24,111 bases of DNA from CAYLZN01 sp964387935 (GCA_964387935.1 CAYLZN010000049.1:1-24111), one strand, 5' to 3'. Positions 1-8,182 are shown, numbered from the stretch's first letter. Numbers and translations are program-made. Notes: generated by a model not told the origin, from the sequence alone.

Positions 1-967
1 AACTGGCGATCTTGATCTCGAGGATCAGCAGGATCAGGCCGAACAGGATGAGCAGCAGGCCCGCATAGTTGATGGGCAGGATCTGGAAGGCGAAGAACGC
101 GAGCAGCAGGCAGACGCCGCCGACCACGCCCGGCAGGATCGAGCCGGGGTTCCACAGCTCGATGGTGAGGCCGAGCGTGCCGAGGCTGAACAGCAGGTAG
201 GCCACCTGCGGGTGCGCGATGTAGCTCAGGAACCGCTGCCGCCACGTCATTGCCACGGGCTCCGTGCGGGCGTTCGCGATCGACAGCGTCTGCGTGCTCC
301 CGTCGAAGCGCTTGATCGTCCGCCCGTCGAGCTGCGTCAGCAGATCCGGGACGTCGCGGGCCACGAGGTCCACGAGCGGCGGGTCAGCGGCACGGGCCTC
401 CTCGTCGGTGAACGCCTTGCTCTCGAGCACGGCCTCCTCGGCGAGCTTCACGTTGCGCCCGCGCTTGGAGGCGATCGACCGGACGTACGCCGCGAAGTCC
501 GACGCCGCCTTCTTGGCCATGGTGTCGCTCGTCGGCGCGCCGTCGCCCGAGACCGGATGGGCGGCGCCAATCGAGGTCCCCGGCGACATGGCGGCGACGT
601 CGGCCGCCTCGGTCAGCACGAACCCGGCGGAGGCCGCCCGGGCCCCGCTGGGCGTGACGAAGACGACCACAGGCGTCCTGGCCGCGATCATGTGCGACAC
701 GATCTGCCGGGTCGAATCGACGAGGCCGCCGGGCGTGCGGAGGATGAAGACCAGGAGCGCGGCGCCGTCGCGATCGGCCTGCTCCATGGTGGCAATCATG
801 AACTCGGCCGACACGGGATGGATGATGGCGTCGACCTCGGCCACGAGGACGAGTGGCCGCGCGGGCGCGGCCTGGGGCGCGTCCTGGGCCGCGAGCGGGT
901 GCGTGAGCCCCGCGAGGAGGAGGAGGACCAGGACAATCCGCGGGACGGACGCACGGCTCAGTGACAT
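1..967 (-). CDS. NfeD-family membrane serine protease (ClpP-class), C-terminus cut by window edge
   Basis: This gene reads from 967 leftwards and leaves the window before its stop, so only about 322 residues are visible. Residues 9-27 form a signal peptide (hydrophobic VLVLLLLAG, then an Ala-X-Ala-like site). Residues 38-230 are the ClpP/crotonase-fold protease domain. The nucleophile motif ARAASAG places the catalytic Ser at about 113, and Lys153 in AKKAASDF aligns with the dyad Lys of archaeal NfeD protease PH1510. After about residue 250 come several hydrophobic segments (AYLLFSLGTLGL, GVCLLLAFFAF, LLLILFGLILLILEI), the NfeD membrane region. Family members cleave hydrophobic membrane-associated substrates, often next to a stomatin/slipin gene, which would lie outside this window. 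An AGGAG element 13 nt upstream supports the start. It lies 88 bp after the TPR gene on the same strand, so co-transcription is plausible. The family assignment is firm; the substrate is unknown. Confidence 0.9.
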   Translation of the reverse strand, partial: MSLSRASVPRIVLVLLLLAGLTHPLAAQDAPQAAPARPLVLVAEVDAIIHPVSAEFMIATMEQADRDGAALLVFILRTPGGLVDSTRQIVSHMIAARTPVVVFVTPSGARAASAGFVLTEAADVAAMSPGTSIGAAHPVSGDGAPTSDTMAKKAASDFAAYVRSIASKRGRNVKLAEEAVLESKAFTDEEARAADPPLVDLVARDVPDLLTQLDGRTIKRFDGSTQTLSIANARTEPVAMTWRQRFLSYIAHPQVAYLLFSLGTLGLTIELWNPGSILPGVVGGVCLLLAFFAFQILPINYAGLLLILFGLILLILEIKIAS

Positions 968-1055
968 GACCGCCTCTGCTTCTCCTACAGTACACCCTCG
1001 AGGGGTCGCCGGCACACCAGGGGGCGATTGGTTGCAGGGGCGACGGGTCGGCGGA

Positions 1056-2678
1056 TCAACGGCCGGCTGCGTCGATCCTGGCCAGCAGGGCGCGGGCCTC
1101 GCCGGAGGCGGGATCGAGTTCGAGCGCCCGCTGCACGGAGGCGCGCGCGGCGCCGTGATCGCGCGACTCCAGGTAGGCCTCCGCGAGCGCCACGTGCGCG
1201 GCGACGCTCTCCTCGCTCCAGAGGGAGATGTGGAAGGCCGCCGTCGCCTCCCGCACGCGGCCCGACCGCAGGCAGATGCGACCGACGAGCAGGTGCGCAC
1301 CCGCGTGGTACGGCGCCAGGAAGAGCACCCGTCGCAGCTCCGGCTCGGCATCGCCGTCGAGATGCTGGTCGAACAGGCGCTGGCCGCGTTCGAGGTGAAA
1401 CGCGACCAGCTCCTCCTGATTCTTCTGCGCCGCGGCGGTCAGCGCGACGTCGTAGCGCATGCCGTGCGGCGTCGTCAGCGAGTCCTGAATCCGCTCGAGC
1501 CCGCGCGGCACGGCGTCGCCGGCCCGCCGGCCGGCCTCGGCGTAGCGTGAGGACAACTGGCCCGCCAGCCTCCGCTCGCGCGCGGACTCGACCTCTCCGT
1601 CGCTCACCTCGAGCGCGGCCGCCAGCACCGCATGCGCGTCCGGATCGACCGGGTTCCGCCGCAGCGCCTCGCGGAGCCAGTAGATCGTGGCCTGCGGGTC
1701 GCGTTCCGCCCAGTACGCATACCCGAGATTGAACAGCAGGTCGGCGGCGTCCGGCTCCCGTTCGACGGCCTGGTTGAAGTAGTAAGTCGCGCGGCCGGTC
1801 TGCGCACTCGATCCACGGCGAAGCTGAACCACCCCGAGGTTGTTGAACACCGCGGCCGAGGGTCGTGCATCGGCCAGCGTGCGCAGCGTGGCGAATGCCT
1901 CGTCGTACCGTGGCAGCTCGATGAGCGAGAGCGCGCGCTTGAAGCGGGCGTCCTCGAGCACCGGCGACTTGTCGTCAATGCCGTCGAGCGTCCTGAGCGC
2001 GGTGGCATGATCCCCCAACGCCGTGTAGGCGTCCCACAGCGCCAGGCGGGCCGGATCGTACGCCGGCGCCCTGGCTCGCGCGACGTCGAGCAGACGGACC
2101 CGGGCCTCGGGCCGCTCCGTGAGCAGGGCCTTCACGTAGGCCTCGAAGGCCTCGAGCGGCAGCGAATCGGCCGCGCGGCGCGGCGTGCCCGCGGACTGCG
2201 GTGTCGCCCCGATGAGGCGCTCGGCGACGCGTTCGCACAGCGGGACGAGGTCCATCAGGCGGCCGCTTTCCGCCACCTCCGGCTCGAGGCGCCCCGTCTC
2301 GAGCCAGAGCCGCTGCGCGCGCACCGTGAGCGTGGTCTCGTCCGCGCTCACCTCGCCGAAGACGGCGGTGTAAGCCCCGAGCAGTTCCGCGACGCGGATG
2401 GACGTCGCCCGGGTCAGCGTCACGCTCGTCGGCAGGCGTAAGGAGTCCAGCGCCTCGACGCGCGCCGCCCTCGGCACGATGGGCAGCCCGAGCCGCGTCA
2501 ATTCCTCGCCCACGAGCACGGCCGCGCCCTCCCCGAGCCAGAACGTTCGGGTGGTGGGGGCTTTCACCTCGAAGGGCACGACCAGCCAGGTGCCGGCCGG
2601 CTGCGCCTGGGCCGCCATGACGAGCGGGCCGGCGAGGAGACACCACGACCACAAGCCGAACCGTGAAGACAGGATCAT
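1056..2678 (-). CDS. Secreted/periplasmic TPR-repeat protein with TolB/FlgO-like N-terminal domain
   Basis: The protein has 540 residues. Residues 1-25 are a signal peptide (WSWCLLAGPLVMAAQAQ). Residues 29-157 resemble the N-terminal alpha/beta domain seen in TolB- or FlgO-like lipoproteins (WLVVPFEV, then VAELLGAYTAVFGEV). This is a weak assignment. From about residue 175 the chain is helical with tetratricopeptide repeats, clearest at 273-310 (AAVFNNLGVVQLRRG), 311-344 (DLLFNLGYAYWAERD), 423-490 and 491-530 (VALAEAYLESRDHGAA, ALELDPASGEA). No catalytic motif is visible, so it is probably a scaffold or interaction protein. The reading frame stays open further upstream into repeat DNA, but the signal peptide fixes the start at 2678. 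There is no Shine-Dalgarno sequence; a -10-like CATAAT ends 7 nt before the ATG. It sits between a V4R-like gene and the NfeD gene, all on one strand. Confidence 0.85.
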   Translation of the reverse strand: MILSSRFGLWSWCLLAGPLVMAAQAQPAGTWLVVPFEVKAPTTRTFWLGEGAAVLVGEELTRLGLPIVPRAARVEALDSLRLPTSVTLTRATSIRVAELLGAYTAVFGEVSADETTLTVRAQRLWLETGRLEPEVAESGRLMDLVPLCERVAERLIGATPQSAGTPRRAADSLPLEAFEAYVKALLTERPEARVRLLDVARARAPAYDPARLALWDAYTALGDHATALRTLDGIDDKSPVLEDARFKRALSLIELPRYDEAFATLRTLADARPSAAVFNNLGVVQLRRGSSAQTGRATYYFNQAVEREPDAADLLFNLGYAYWAERDPQATIYWLREALRRNPVDPDAHAVLAAALEVSDGEVESARERRLAGQLSSRYAEAGRRAGDAVPRGLERIQDSLTTPHGMRYDVALTAAAQKNQEELVAFHLERGQRLFDQHLDGDAEPELRRVLFLAPYHAGAHLLVGRICLRSGRVREATAAFHISLWSEESVAAHVALAEAYLESRDHGAARASVQRALELDPASGEARALLARIDAAGR

Positions 2679-2685
2679 CGGAGTG

Positions 2686-2694
2686 ATTATGGCA
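2686..2694 (-). promoter_or_regulatory. Extended -10 element of the TPR gene, possible leaderless start
   Basis: On the minus strand this reads TGCCATAAT: a TG dinucleotide one base before CATAAT, which matches five of six positions of TATAAT. Only 7 nt separate it from the ATG, so transcription would begin at or next to the start codon. No convincing -35 hexamer is seen. Found by eye. Confidence 0.4.
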
Positions 2695-2812
2695 GGCTTG
2701 CGGCTGGCGGCTGGCGGCTCGCGGCGGCGGGCGGCTGGTGGCTTGCGGCCGGCGGCTGGCGGCTCAGGGCGCGGGCTCAGGGCGCAGGGCTCAGGGCTCG
2801 GGGCTCGGGGCT
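2695..2812. repeat. Degenerate heptanucleotide tandem repeats (GGCGGCT-type, then GGGCTCA-type)
   Basis: The left half is built from imperfect 7-base units of the form GCGGCTG/GCTGGCG. The right half switches to units of the form GGGCTCA/GGGCTCG. The tract lies at the boundary between the TPR and V4R-like genes, and the stop codon of the V4R-like gene falls inside it. Unit length matches the repeats at 5642-5700 and 6421-6479 although the unit sequence differs. Confidence 0.75.
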
Positions 2813-3385
2813 CTCCTGCGGCGCGCACGTGATCGCGATCGCGCAGGCGGGCGCGCCCATCCCGATGCAGGATTCGTGCGCGACCGAGGCCTCGAGGCCG
2901 AGCGATTCGCAGAAGCGGGCGAGCGCCGCCGCGTAGAACCCGCAGAGCGGCTCCGGGACCGGCGCGCGCACGCTGCAGAAGGCCGAGTCCTCGATCTGCA
3001 GCCGCCCGGCGCGGCGCTGCCACTTGATGCGGCCCCGCGTGGACGGCGACGACTCCACCGACAGCTGTTGGGCAAGCCGCAGCGCGGCGCGCAGGCGCAG
3101 GGGCCGCGGCAGCCAGCGCCACCGGGCCTTCGTCCAGGGCGAGGTGGCCGCCAGCGACCAGTCCGCCGCGAACCGGCCGGCGTCCCGGACGATCGTCGAG
3201 TAGATCTCGCCTTCCTGCCGGAGGAAACTGAGCACGGCGAAGAAGGAGGCCATGCCGACCGTCCCCGCCCGCAGCCGGGGCGGCTGCAGCCAGTATTCGT
3301 AGAACTCGACGCGAAACGGCAGATGCATCGCGAGCGACTCGTGAAGCGCCGCCGCGACCAGCCGTCCGATTCTCGCCTCGCTCAT
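2777..3385 (-). CDS. V4R-like (4-vinyl reductase-type) small-molecule-binding domain protein
   Basis: The product has 202 residues, with no signal peptide and no membrane span. The C-terminal half resembles the V4R domain: GFYAAALARFCESLG at 149-163, then the conserved Cys-Gly-Cys signature ESCIGMGAPACAI at 171-183, where Cys173 and Cys181 occupy the usual paired-cysteine positions. V4R domains bind small molecules or metals and occur in sensors and in bacteriochlorophyll enzyme BchJ. The N-terminal 110 residues are mostly helical and unrecognised. The last dozen residues (ESPEPRALSPAP) are encoded by the heptanucleotide tract, so the natural C-terminus was probably changed by repeat invasion. 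It is transcribed divergently from argS and in the same direction as the TPR and NfeD genes. The domain call is moderately confident; the ligand is unknown. Confidence 0.7.
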   Translation of the reverse strand: MSEARIGRLVAAALHESLAMHLPFRVEFYEYWLQPPRLRAGTVGMASFFAVLSFLRQEGEIYSTIVRDAGRFAADWSLAATSPWTKARWRWLPRPLRLRAALRLAQQLSVESSPSTRGRIKWQRRAGRLQIEDSAFCSVRAPVPEPLCGFYAAALARFCESLGLEASVAHESCIGMGAPACAIAITCAPQESPEPRALSPAP

Positions 3386-3394
3386 TTTCTGATA

Positions 3395-3400
3395 AGGTTA
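3395..3400 (-). promoter_or_regulatory. -10-like TAACCT of the V4R-like gene
   Basis: On the minus strand TAACCT ends 9 nt before the ATG at 3385, and no Shine-Dalgarno sequence intervenes. It shares the TAnnCT form with elements before three other genes here. No good -35 hexamer is found 17 nt upstream. The divergent argS gene starts 73 bp away. Confidence 0.35.
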
Positions 3401-3472
3401 GCCGAAGTTCGCCCGCATCCGGCGCCCGGGTCGCCCCGAGGCCGCCGCCTCACGAGCCTCCAGCATATTGCA

Positions 3473-5636
3473 ATGATCCTGCCGATCCACCATGCCATCC
3501 GCACCCGCGTTGCGGCGGTGCTCGACCGCCTCTACGGCCTCGCCGGTGACCAGTTCCCGACACTCGTCATCGAGGTGCCGCCCTCGCGGGCCCTCGGCGA
3601 CCTCGCGCTGCCGCTCGCCTTCGAACTCGCGCGCCGGCTGCGCAAGGCGCCCAGGGCCATCGCCCGCGAGATCGCGGACGCCTTCGGCACTCTCGAGGGC
3701 GTGAGCCGCGTGGATGCGGCCCCGAACGGCTATCTCAACGTCTACCTGGATCGCGCGGCGTTCCTGCGCGCCGGCCTCGGCCCGGCGCCCGCCGGCGACT
3801 CCGGTCACCCCTCCCTCATCCCCCGCGTCAAGACGATCGTCGAGCACACGGCCATCAACCCGAACAAGGNNNNNNNNNNTCCTCGATCGCGCCCCGTTCC
3901 TCAGGGCGCGCCTGGCAGGCGACGTCGGCCCGGGGGGCGGCACGCTCCTGCGCGAGAAGACCATCGTCGAGCACACGGCCATCAACCCGAACAAGGCCGC
4001 GCACATCGGCCACGTGCGCAACTCCGCGCTCGGGGACACCCTCGTCCGCCTGCTCCGCTTCAACGGCATCCCGGTCGAAGTGCAGAACTACATCGACGAC
4101 ACCGGCGTCCAGGTCGCCGACGTGGTCGTCGGCTTCCAGCACCTCGAGGCGCGCACACTCGACTCGGTCCAGGCGCTTTCGGCGCAGCCCGGCTTCGACT
4201 ACTACTGCTGGGACCTGTACGCCCGCGTCACCGAGTGGTACGCCGAGGACAAGACGCGACTCGGCGTGCGGAACGACACGCTGCACGCGATCGAGGCCGG
4301 CCACGGCGTGGCCGCCGACATGGGGCACCTCATCGCCGACGCGATCGTCCGCTGCCACCTGCGAACCCTCGGGCGACTCGGCATCGACTACGACCTGCTG
4401 ACGTGGGAGGGAGACATCCTCCGGCTGCACTTCTGGGCCACCGCGTTCGAGTTGCTCAAGCGTGACGGCAGCATCTTCCTGCAGACCGAAGGACCGTTGA
4501 AGGGCTGCTGGGTGATGACGATCGACGACAGCCTCGCCGAGGGCGGCGGCGACGCCGACGCGGAGCCGCACGACGAGGAGGACGCCGAGGCAAAGGAAAA
4601 AGTCATCGTCCGGTCCAACGGCACCGTGACCTACGTCGGCAAGGACATCGCCAACCAGCTCTGGAAGTTTGGCCTGCTCGGGATCGACTTCCACTATCGC
4701 CCGTTCACCACGCGGGCCGACGGCTCCGTGCTGTGGGCCACCACGTCGGACACGGCGGCGCCACTGGGCGGCGACCGCGGCGTCCCTGTGTTCGGCCGCG
4801 GCGGCCAGACCTACAACGTGATCGACAGCCGCCAGGCGTACCTCCAGCGGCTGCTCAAGCAGGCACTGTCCGCCATGGGGCACCCGCTCGAGGCGGAGCG
4901 CTCCACCCACTTCTCGTACGAAATGGTGGCGCTGTCGCACGCGACCGCCCGGGAACTCGGCTACGACGCGAACGCCGACGAAGGACGTCCGTTCGTGGAG
5001 GTCTCCGGGCGCAAGGGCCTCGGCGTGAAAGCCGACGACCTGATCGACCGGCTGATCGACAAGGCGCAGCAGGAGGTCTCCAAGCGGAACCCCGATCTGT
5101 CCGCGGAGCAGCAGCGCCGCACCGCCGAGGAGATCGCCGTCGCGGCCATCCGCTACTTCATGGTCAAGTTCTCGCGCATGAAGATCATCGTCTTCGACAT
5201 CGACGAGGCGTTGAGCTTCGAGGGCGAGAGCGGTCCCTACCTGCAGTACGCCGCCGTGCGCGCCTCGAACATCTTCAACAAGCTGCGCGAGCGCGAGGGA
5301 CTCACGGAAGACGCCGTCGTGGCACGGCTGGCCGGCCTGCCGGACTCCGCGCTCACCGGCGGCGAGGACGGCGATGCGCTCTGGGGCCTCGCGCTCGAAG
5401 CCGGACGCCTGGACGAGGTCGCCGAGCAGGCCGTCGTGGCCCTCGAACCCTCCCTCCTGGCCAAGTACGCGTTCGGCCTGGCGCAGGCGTTCAACGGCTT
5501 CTACCACCGGTATCCGATCCTCAACGAGGAGCGCCACGAGGTGAAGCTCTGGCGCGCGGCCGTGGCCGCGTACTTCCGCCGGCAGATCGTGCGCGCGCTG
5601 GACATCGTCGGGGCAACGGTGCCGGGGAGGATGTGA
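3473..5636 (+). CDS. argS: Arginyl-tRNA synthetase, interrupted by a scaffold gap
   Basis: A class-I aminoacyl-tRNA synthetase that charges tRNA-Arg with arginine in the cytoplasm. Residues 1-95 are the ArgRS N-terminal domain. The class signature AAHIGHVRNSALGD follows directly after NPNK. A degenerate KMSKS equivalent is seen in SGRKGLGVKADD. The C-terminus is the DALR anticodon-binding domain (YAAVRASNIFNKL, YAFGLAQAFNGFYHRYPIL). There is an acidic insertion (GDADAEPHDEEDAEAKEK) before the conserved VTYVGKDIANQLWKFG. Codons 1-132 precede the ten-N gap. The sequence just after the gap repeats, with divergence, the last 40 or so codons before it, and the ten Ns shift the frame. Joining at the shared NPNK gives about 678 residues, longer than a typical 550-600. 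No Shine-Dalgarno sequence precedes the ATG. The identity is very secure; the exact central sequence is not. Confidence 0.95.
3870..3879. other. Scaffold gap (10 N) flanked by a diverged duplication of argS sequence
   Basis: The ten Ns stand for unknown distance. The 34 bases before the gap (3836-3869) recur exactly at 3963-3996. Upstream of each copy the sequences still align as YLDRAAFLRA versus LDRAPFLRA but differ considerably. This fits overlapping contigs that were joined without merging, not a real gene structure. Confidence 0.9.
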
Positions 5637-5641
5637 AGGGC

Positions 5642-5700
5642 AGGCGTACGGCGTAAGGCGTACGGCGTACGGCGGCGTACGGACAGAAGACGGCGTACGG
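5642..5700. repeat. Heptamer-type repeat, copy A (GGCGTAC units)
   Basis: A 59-bp run of GGCGTAC units with an insert GGACAGAAGAC before the last unit. It matches copy B at 57 of 59 positions by eye. It begins 5 bp after the argS stop codon. Confidence 0.9.
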
Positions 5701-5702
5701 AG

Positions 5703-5725
5703 GGCCGGGCCTTTCAGGCCCGGCC
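5703..5725 (+). terminator. GC-rich hairpin after argS (terminator or dispersed palindrome)
   Basis: A perfect 9-bp stem, GGCCGGGCC paired with GGCCCGGCC around a TTTCA loop. TACATTTCTT follows, which is only weakly U-rich. It could terminate argS transcription. It could equally be a member of a dispersed palindromic repeat family, as similar GGCC-rich hairpins are common between genes in such genomes. Confidence 0.5.
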
Positions 5726-5750
5726 TACATTTCTTGGGGCGGGCAGGGGC

Positions 5751-6422
5751 ATGACTGGGCCGGTCATCGGCGTGGCGCCGACGGGGCGCAACGACGACTA
5801 TCTCGAATCGCTGCGACAGGCGGGCGCGGAGCCGCGGCTGCTGCGACGCAGCGCGCTCGGACCACGGTTCTGGGACGAGGTCCGCGGCATCCTGCTGACC
5901 GGCGGCATGGACGTCGATCCCCGGCTCTACGGCGAGCAGCCGCACCACACTTATGAGCCGGCGACGGTGCGCGACGGCTTCGAGATCGAACTCGTGGCGC
6001 GCGCGATCGAGCGGGACGTGCCGCTGCTCGGCATCTGCCGCGGCGTGCAGGTGATGAACGTCGCCTGCGGCGGCACGCTCATCCAGCACATCCCGGAGGC
6101 GGTGCCGCAGGCGATCGAGCACACCGTGAAGACACCGGCGTGGGCGGTTGCGCACGAGATCGCGGTGGCGCCCGACTCGCTCCTGGCGCGGGCGCTGGGG
6201 GTGGACGGCTCCCGAGTCGCGGTCAACAGCCGACATCACCAGGCGGTGAAGCACGTGGCGCCGGGGCTCACCGCGGTGGCGACCGCGCCGGACGGGGTGA
6301 TCGAGGCGATCGAGCGGCCCGATGCACGGTTCTGCCTCGGCGTACAGTGGCACCCGGAGAACTTCTGGCGGACGGGCGAGTTTGGACGGCTGTTCAGGGC
6401 GTTTGTGGAGAGTTGTAAGTAG
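5751..6422 (+). CDS. Peptidase C26 / gamma-glutamyl-gamma-aminobutyrate hydrolase-like amidotransferase
   Basis: The product has 223 residues and a class-I glutamine amidotransferase fold. The family signature GGMDVDPRLYGE is at 51-62. The nucleophile elbow GICRGVQ holds Cys96, and GVQWHPE near the C-terminus supplies His201 and Glu203, completing the triad. Relatives (PuuD-like) hydrolyse gamma-glutamyl amides such as gamma-Glu-GABA in polyamine breakdown; the substrate here cannot be read from sequence. Length is slightly below the usual 240-250. The start lies after a G-rich stretch with no clean Shine-Dalgarno sequence. The gene stands alone between two nearly identical repeats, and its TAG stop overlaps the first bases of the downstream repeat. 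The enzyme class is firm, the role open. Confidence 0.9.
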   Translation: MTGPVIGVAPTGRNDDYLESLRQAGAEPRLLRRSALGPRFWDEVRGILLTGGMDVDPRLYGEQPHHTYEPATVRDGFEIELVARAIERDVPLLGICRGVQVMNVACGGTLIQHIPEAVPQAIEHTVKTPAWAVAHEIAVAPDSLLARALGVDGSRVAVNSRHHQAVKHVAPGLTAVATAPDGVIEAIERPDARFCLGVQWHPENFWRTGEFGRLFRAFVESCK

Positions 6423-6479
6423 GCGTACGGCTTACGGCGTACGGCGTACGGCGGCGTACGGACAGAAGACGGCGTACGG
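6421..6479. repeat. Heptamer-type repeat, copy B (GGCGTAC units)
   Basis: A direct repeat of 5642-5700 with two base differences, including the GGACAGAAGAC interruption. It fills most of the space between the peptidase C26 gene and the convergent methyltransferase gene. GGCGGCAC-like units continue to about 6500. Confidence 0.9.
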
Positions 6480-6501
6480 CGGCACGGCGGCACGGCGGGC
6501 G

Positions 6502-8008
6502 TCAGGCGATGCGGGTGTCCGAACTGCCCTCGCGGTCGAAGACGGCCACGCCCTCCACGTGCGCCGTGTTCGGGAACATGTCCACGGCCTCGAGCGATGC
6601 GAGCGTGTAGCTGGCGTCCAGCAAGCGTCGGGTGTCACGGGCAAGCGTCGCCACATCACACGACACGTAAACGATCCGGCGGGCGTCGCTGGACAGGATG
6701 CCCGTCATTGCGGCGCGCGACATGCCGGTCCGGGGCGGATCGACGATGAGCGTCCGGGCGGGCGGGCGCCCCGGGCGCTGCAGGAACGCCTCGACCGGCG
6801 CGCGCTCGACGCGGAGCGCGTCGCCGAAGGGTTGCGCGTTGTCGAGGAGGTCGCGTGCGCTGACCGGGTCACTCTCGATGGCCGTCACGTCGCGGCGGCC
6901 GAGCGCGGCGAGCGTCACGGCAAACGTCCCGACGCCGGCGTAGAGATCGACGACTGGGCCCTCGCTTCCGGCGACGAACGAGGCGACCGTGCGCGCGAGC
7001 GCCGGCGCGAGGAATCGATTGGCCTGGAAGAAGGATGCCGCGTGGCGACGCAGCCCGGGCGGGCCGGGCTGGGTGCCCGCGCCCACGCCCGGCCCGCCCG
7101 CGAAGTCTGCGACCGAGTCGCTGACCCACGGCCGGGCGGGCGCCGCCCCCCGGGGGGGGCGGGCCGCCGCGGGCCCCGCCACCCCCCGCCCCCCGGGGGG
7201 GGGGCCGCGCGCCGCGCGGCCGGCGGCGGCGAACGGAACAANNNNNNNNNNCCCCCCCCCCGCCCCCCCCCCCGCCCCGCGGCCCCCCCCCCCCCGCGCC
7301 CCCCCCCCCGCCCCCCGCGCCCCCCCCCCCGGCCTCGGACCACGACACGCCCGTCACACCGGGTTCGGCGCCGATCGCCGCGAGGAAGCCCGCCGACGGG
7401 CGGGCTCCCTCGCGCATGGCGAGGTTCAGCGCGCGCTCGGTGTTCGGCAGGTTCTCCATCAGCTCGAAGGCGTCGACCGTCGCGGCCTCGCGCCGGTCGA
7501 GGCGCGAGGCCAGCGACGCCAGGCACGCGAGCGACGCGGGCGCGAGCTGGCCGCTCGCGCCCGCGTCGCAGACGTCGTGGGTCCCCTCACGGAAGAACCC
7601 GAGTCGCCCCGCGGCGACGTGCACGCGGTAGCGGGCGCGGTAGCCGAGGGGCGGGGAGGGGGTGACGCCCGCGGGCCGCGCGAGCGGCGCGCGGGCGATG
7701 CGCGCGAAAGCGTCGGCGAGAATGGCCGCTTTCAGCTCGCACTGACGCGCATACGCGATGTGGGCGAACGCCATGCCGCCGCAGGCCGGGTCCGGCCCGG
7801 GGTCGATGCGGTCCGCCGATGCCTCGAGGACCTCGACCGTCGTCGCGAACCATACGCCCTGCTGGCGCCGTTCGATCCGCGCGCGAACGCGCTCGTCAGG
7901 AATCGTGCCCGCGACGAGGACGACCTCGCCCTCGACGCGGGCCAGCATCCGGCCGCCGACGACGGGCTTTTCGGGAATGAGGTCGAAGAGAGAACCGGCG
8001 GCGAGCAT
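6502..8008 (-). CDS. TrmA/RlmD-family RNA (uracil-5-)-methyltransferase, interrupted by a scaffold gap
   Basis: An S-adenosylmethionine-dependent enzyme that makes 5-methyluridine in RNA, probably 23S rRNA. The N-terminal part (from 8008) has a TRAM-like beta-barrel (residues 19-62), then DPACGGMAFAH. Of the three clustered iron-sulfur cysteines found in RlmD, only Cys76 is kept, so a cluster is unlikely. The C-terminal part has SFFQANRF, the SAM-binding motif VVDLYAGVGTFAV, VDPPRTGM, the catalytic Cys in VYVSCDVATLARD, and the base Glu in FPNTAHVEGVAV. The middle is lost in a ten-N gap bordered by homopolymer junk from about 7140 to 7331, so the frames of the two parts do not match. The methyltransferase call is firm; the choice between RlmD, RlmCD and TrmA is not. 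A relic of a similar gene lies at 8994-9069. Confidence 0.9.
7140..7331. other. Scaffold gap (7242-7251) with flanking low-complexity G/C homopolymer sequence
   Basis: Left of the ten Ns lie alternating runs of C and G. To the right are almost pure C runs broken by single Gs. The conserved methyltransferase reading resumes cleanly on both outer sides. On the minus strand the right flank is poly-G, which looks like sequencing-read tail artefact built into contig ends. It should not be translated. Confidence 0.85.
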
Positions 8009-8018
8009 CGTCCCGCAC

Positions 8019-8047
8019 AGGGTATGCGGGCGTGGGGCGGGGGACAA
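8019..8047 (-). promoter_or_regulatory. Sigma70-like promoter of the RNA methyltransferase gene
   Basis: On the minus strand TTGTCC (8042-8047) is followed after exactly 17 nt by TACCCT (8019-8024). The ATG comes 10 nt later. Such spacing implies a very short or absent leader. The -10 also lies in the loop of a small inverted repeat, CCCGCA/TGCGGG (8012-8030). Found by eye. Confidence 0.5.
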
Positions 8048-8182
8048 GGGATGCCTGGCACACCGCGCCTGCGACGGGCAGATCGCTTGGCACCGCGACC
8101 GCTTGGGGTTCGGTCGGCCGTCGGACGTTGCCTCCCTGCCGCACCCCCGCGGCACGGGCAGCGTGGGGTCGCGTGAGCGCCG

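Noticed and set aside
212..1550. Long plus-strand open frames opposite the NfeD and TPR genes
   Set aside because: They are Arg/Gly/Ala-rich antisense frames of high-GC coding DNA; the minus strand carries clear family motifs.
2679..3122. N-terminal extension of the TPR protein back to 3122
   Set aside because: The added residues come from heptamer repeats and antisense V4R-like sequence, and the signal peptide begins at 2678.
3855..6353. 832-residue minus-strand open frame opposite argS and the peptidase C26 gene
   Set aside because: It is antisense to two well-conserved genes, crosses a scaffold gap and a repeat, and has no recognisable domain.
5642..6479. CRISPR array
   Set aside because: There are only two repeat copies, separated by a whole gene, and the units are 7-base tandem repeats without spacers.
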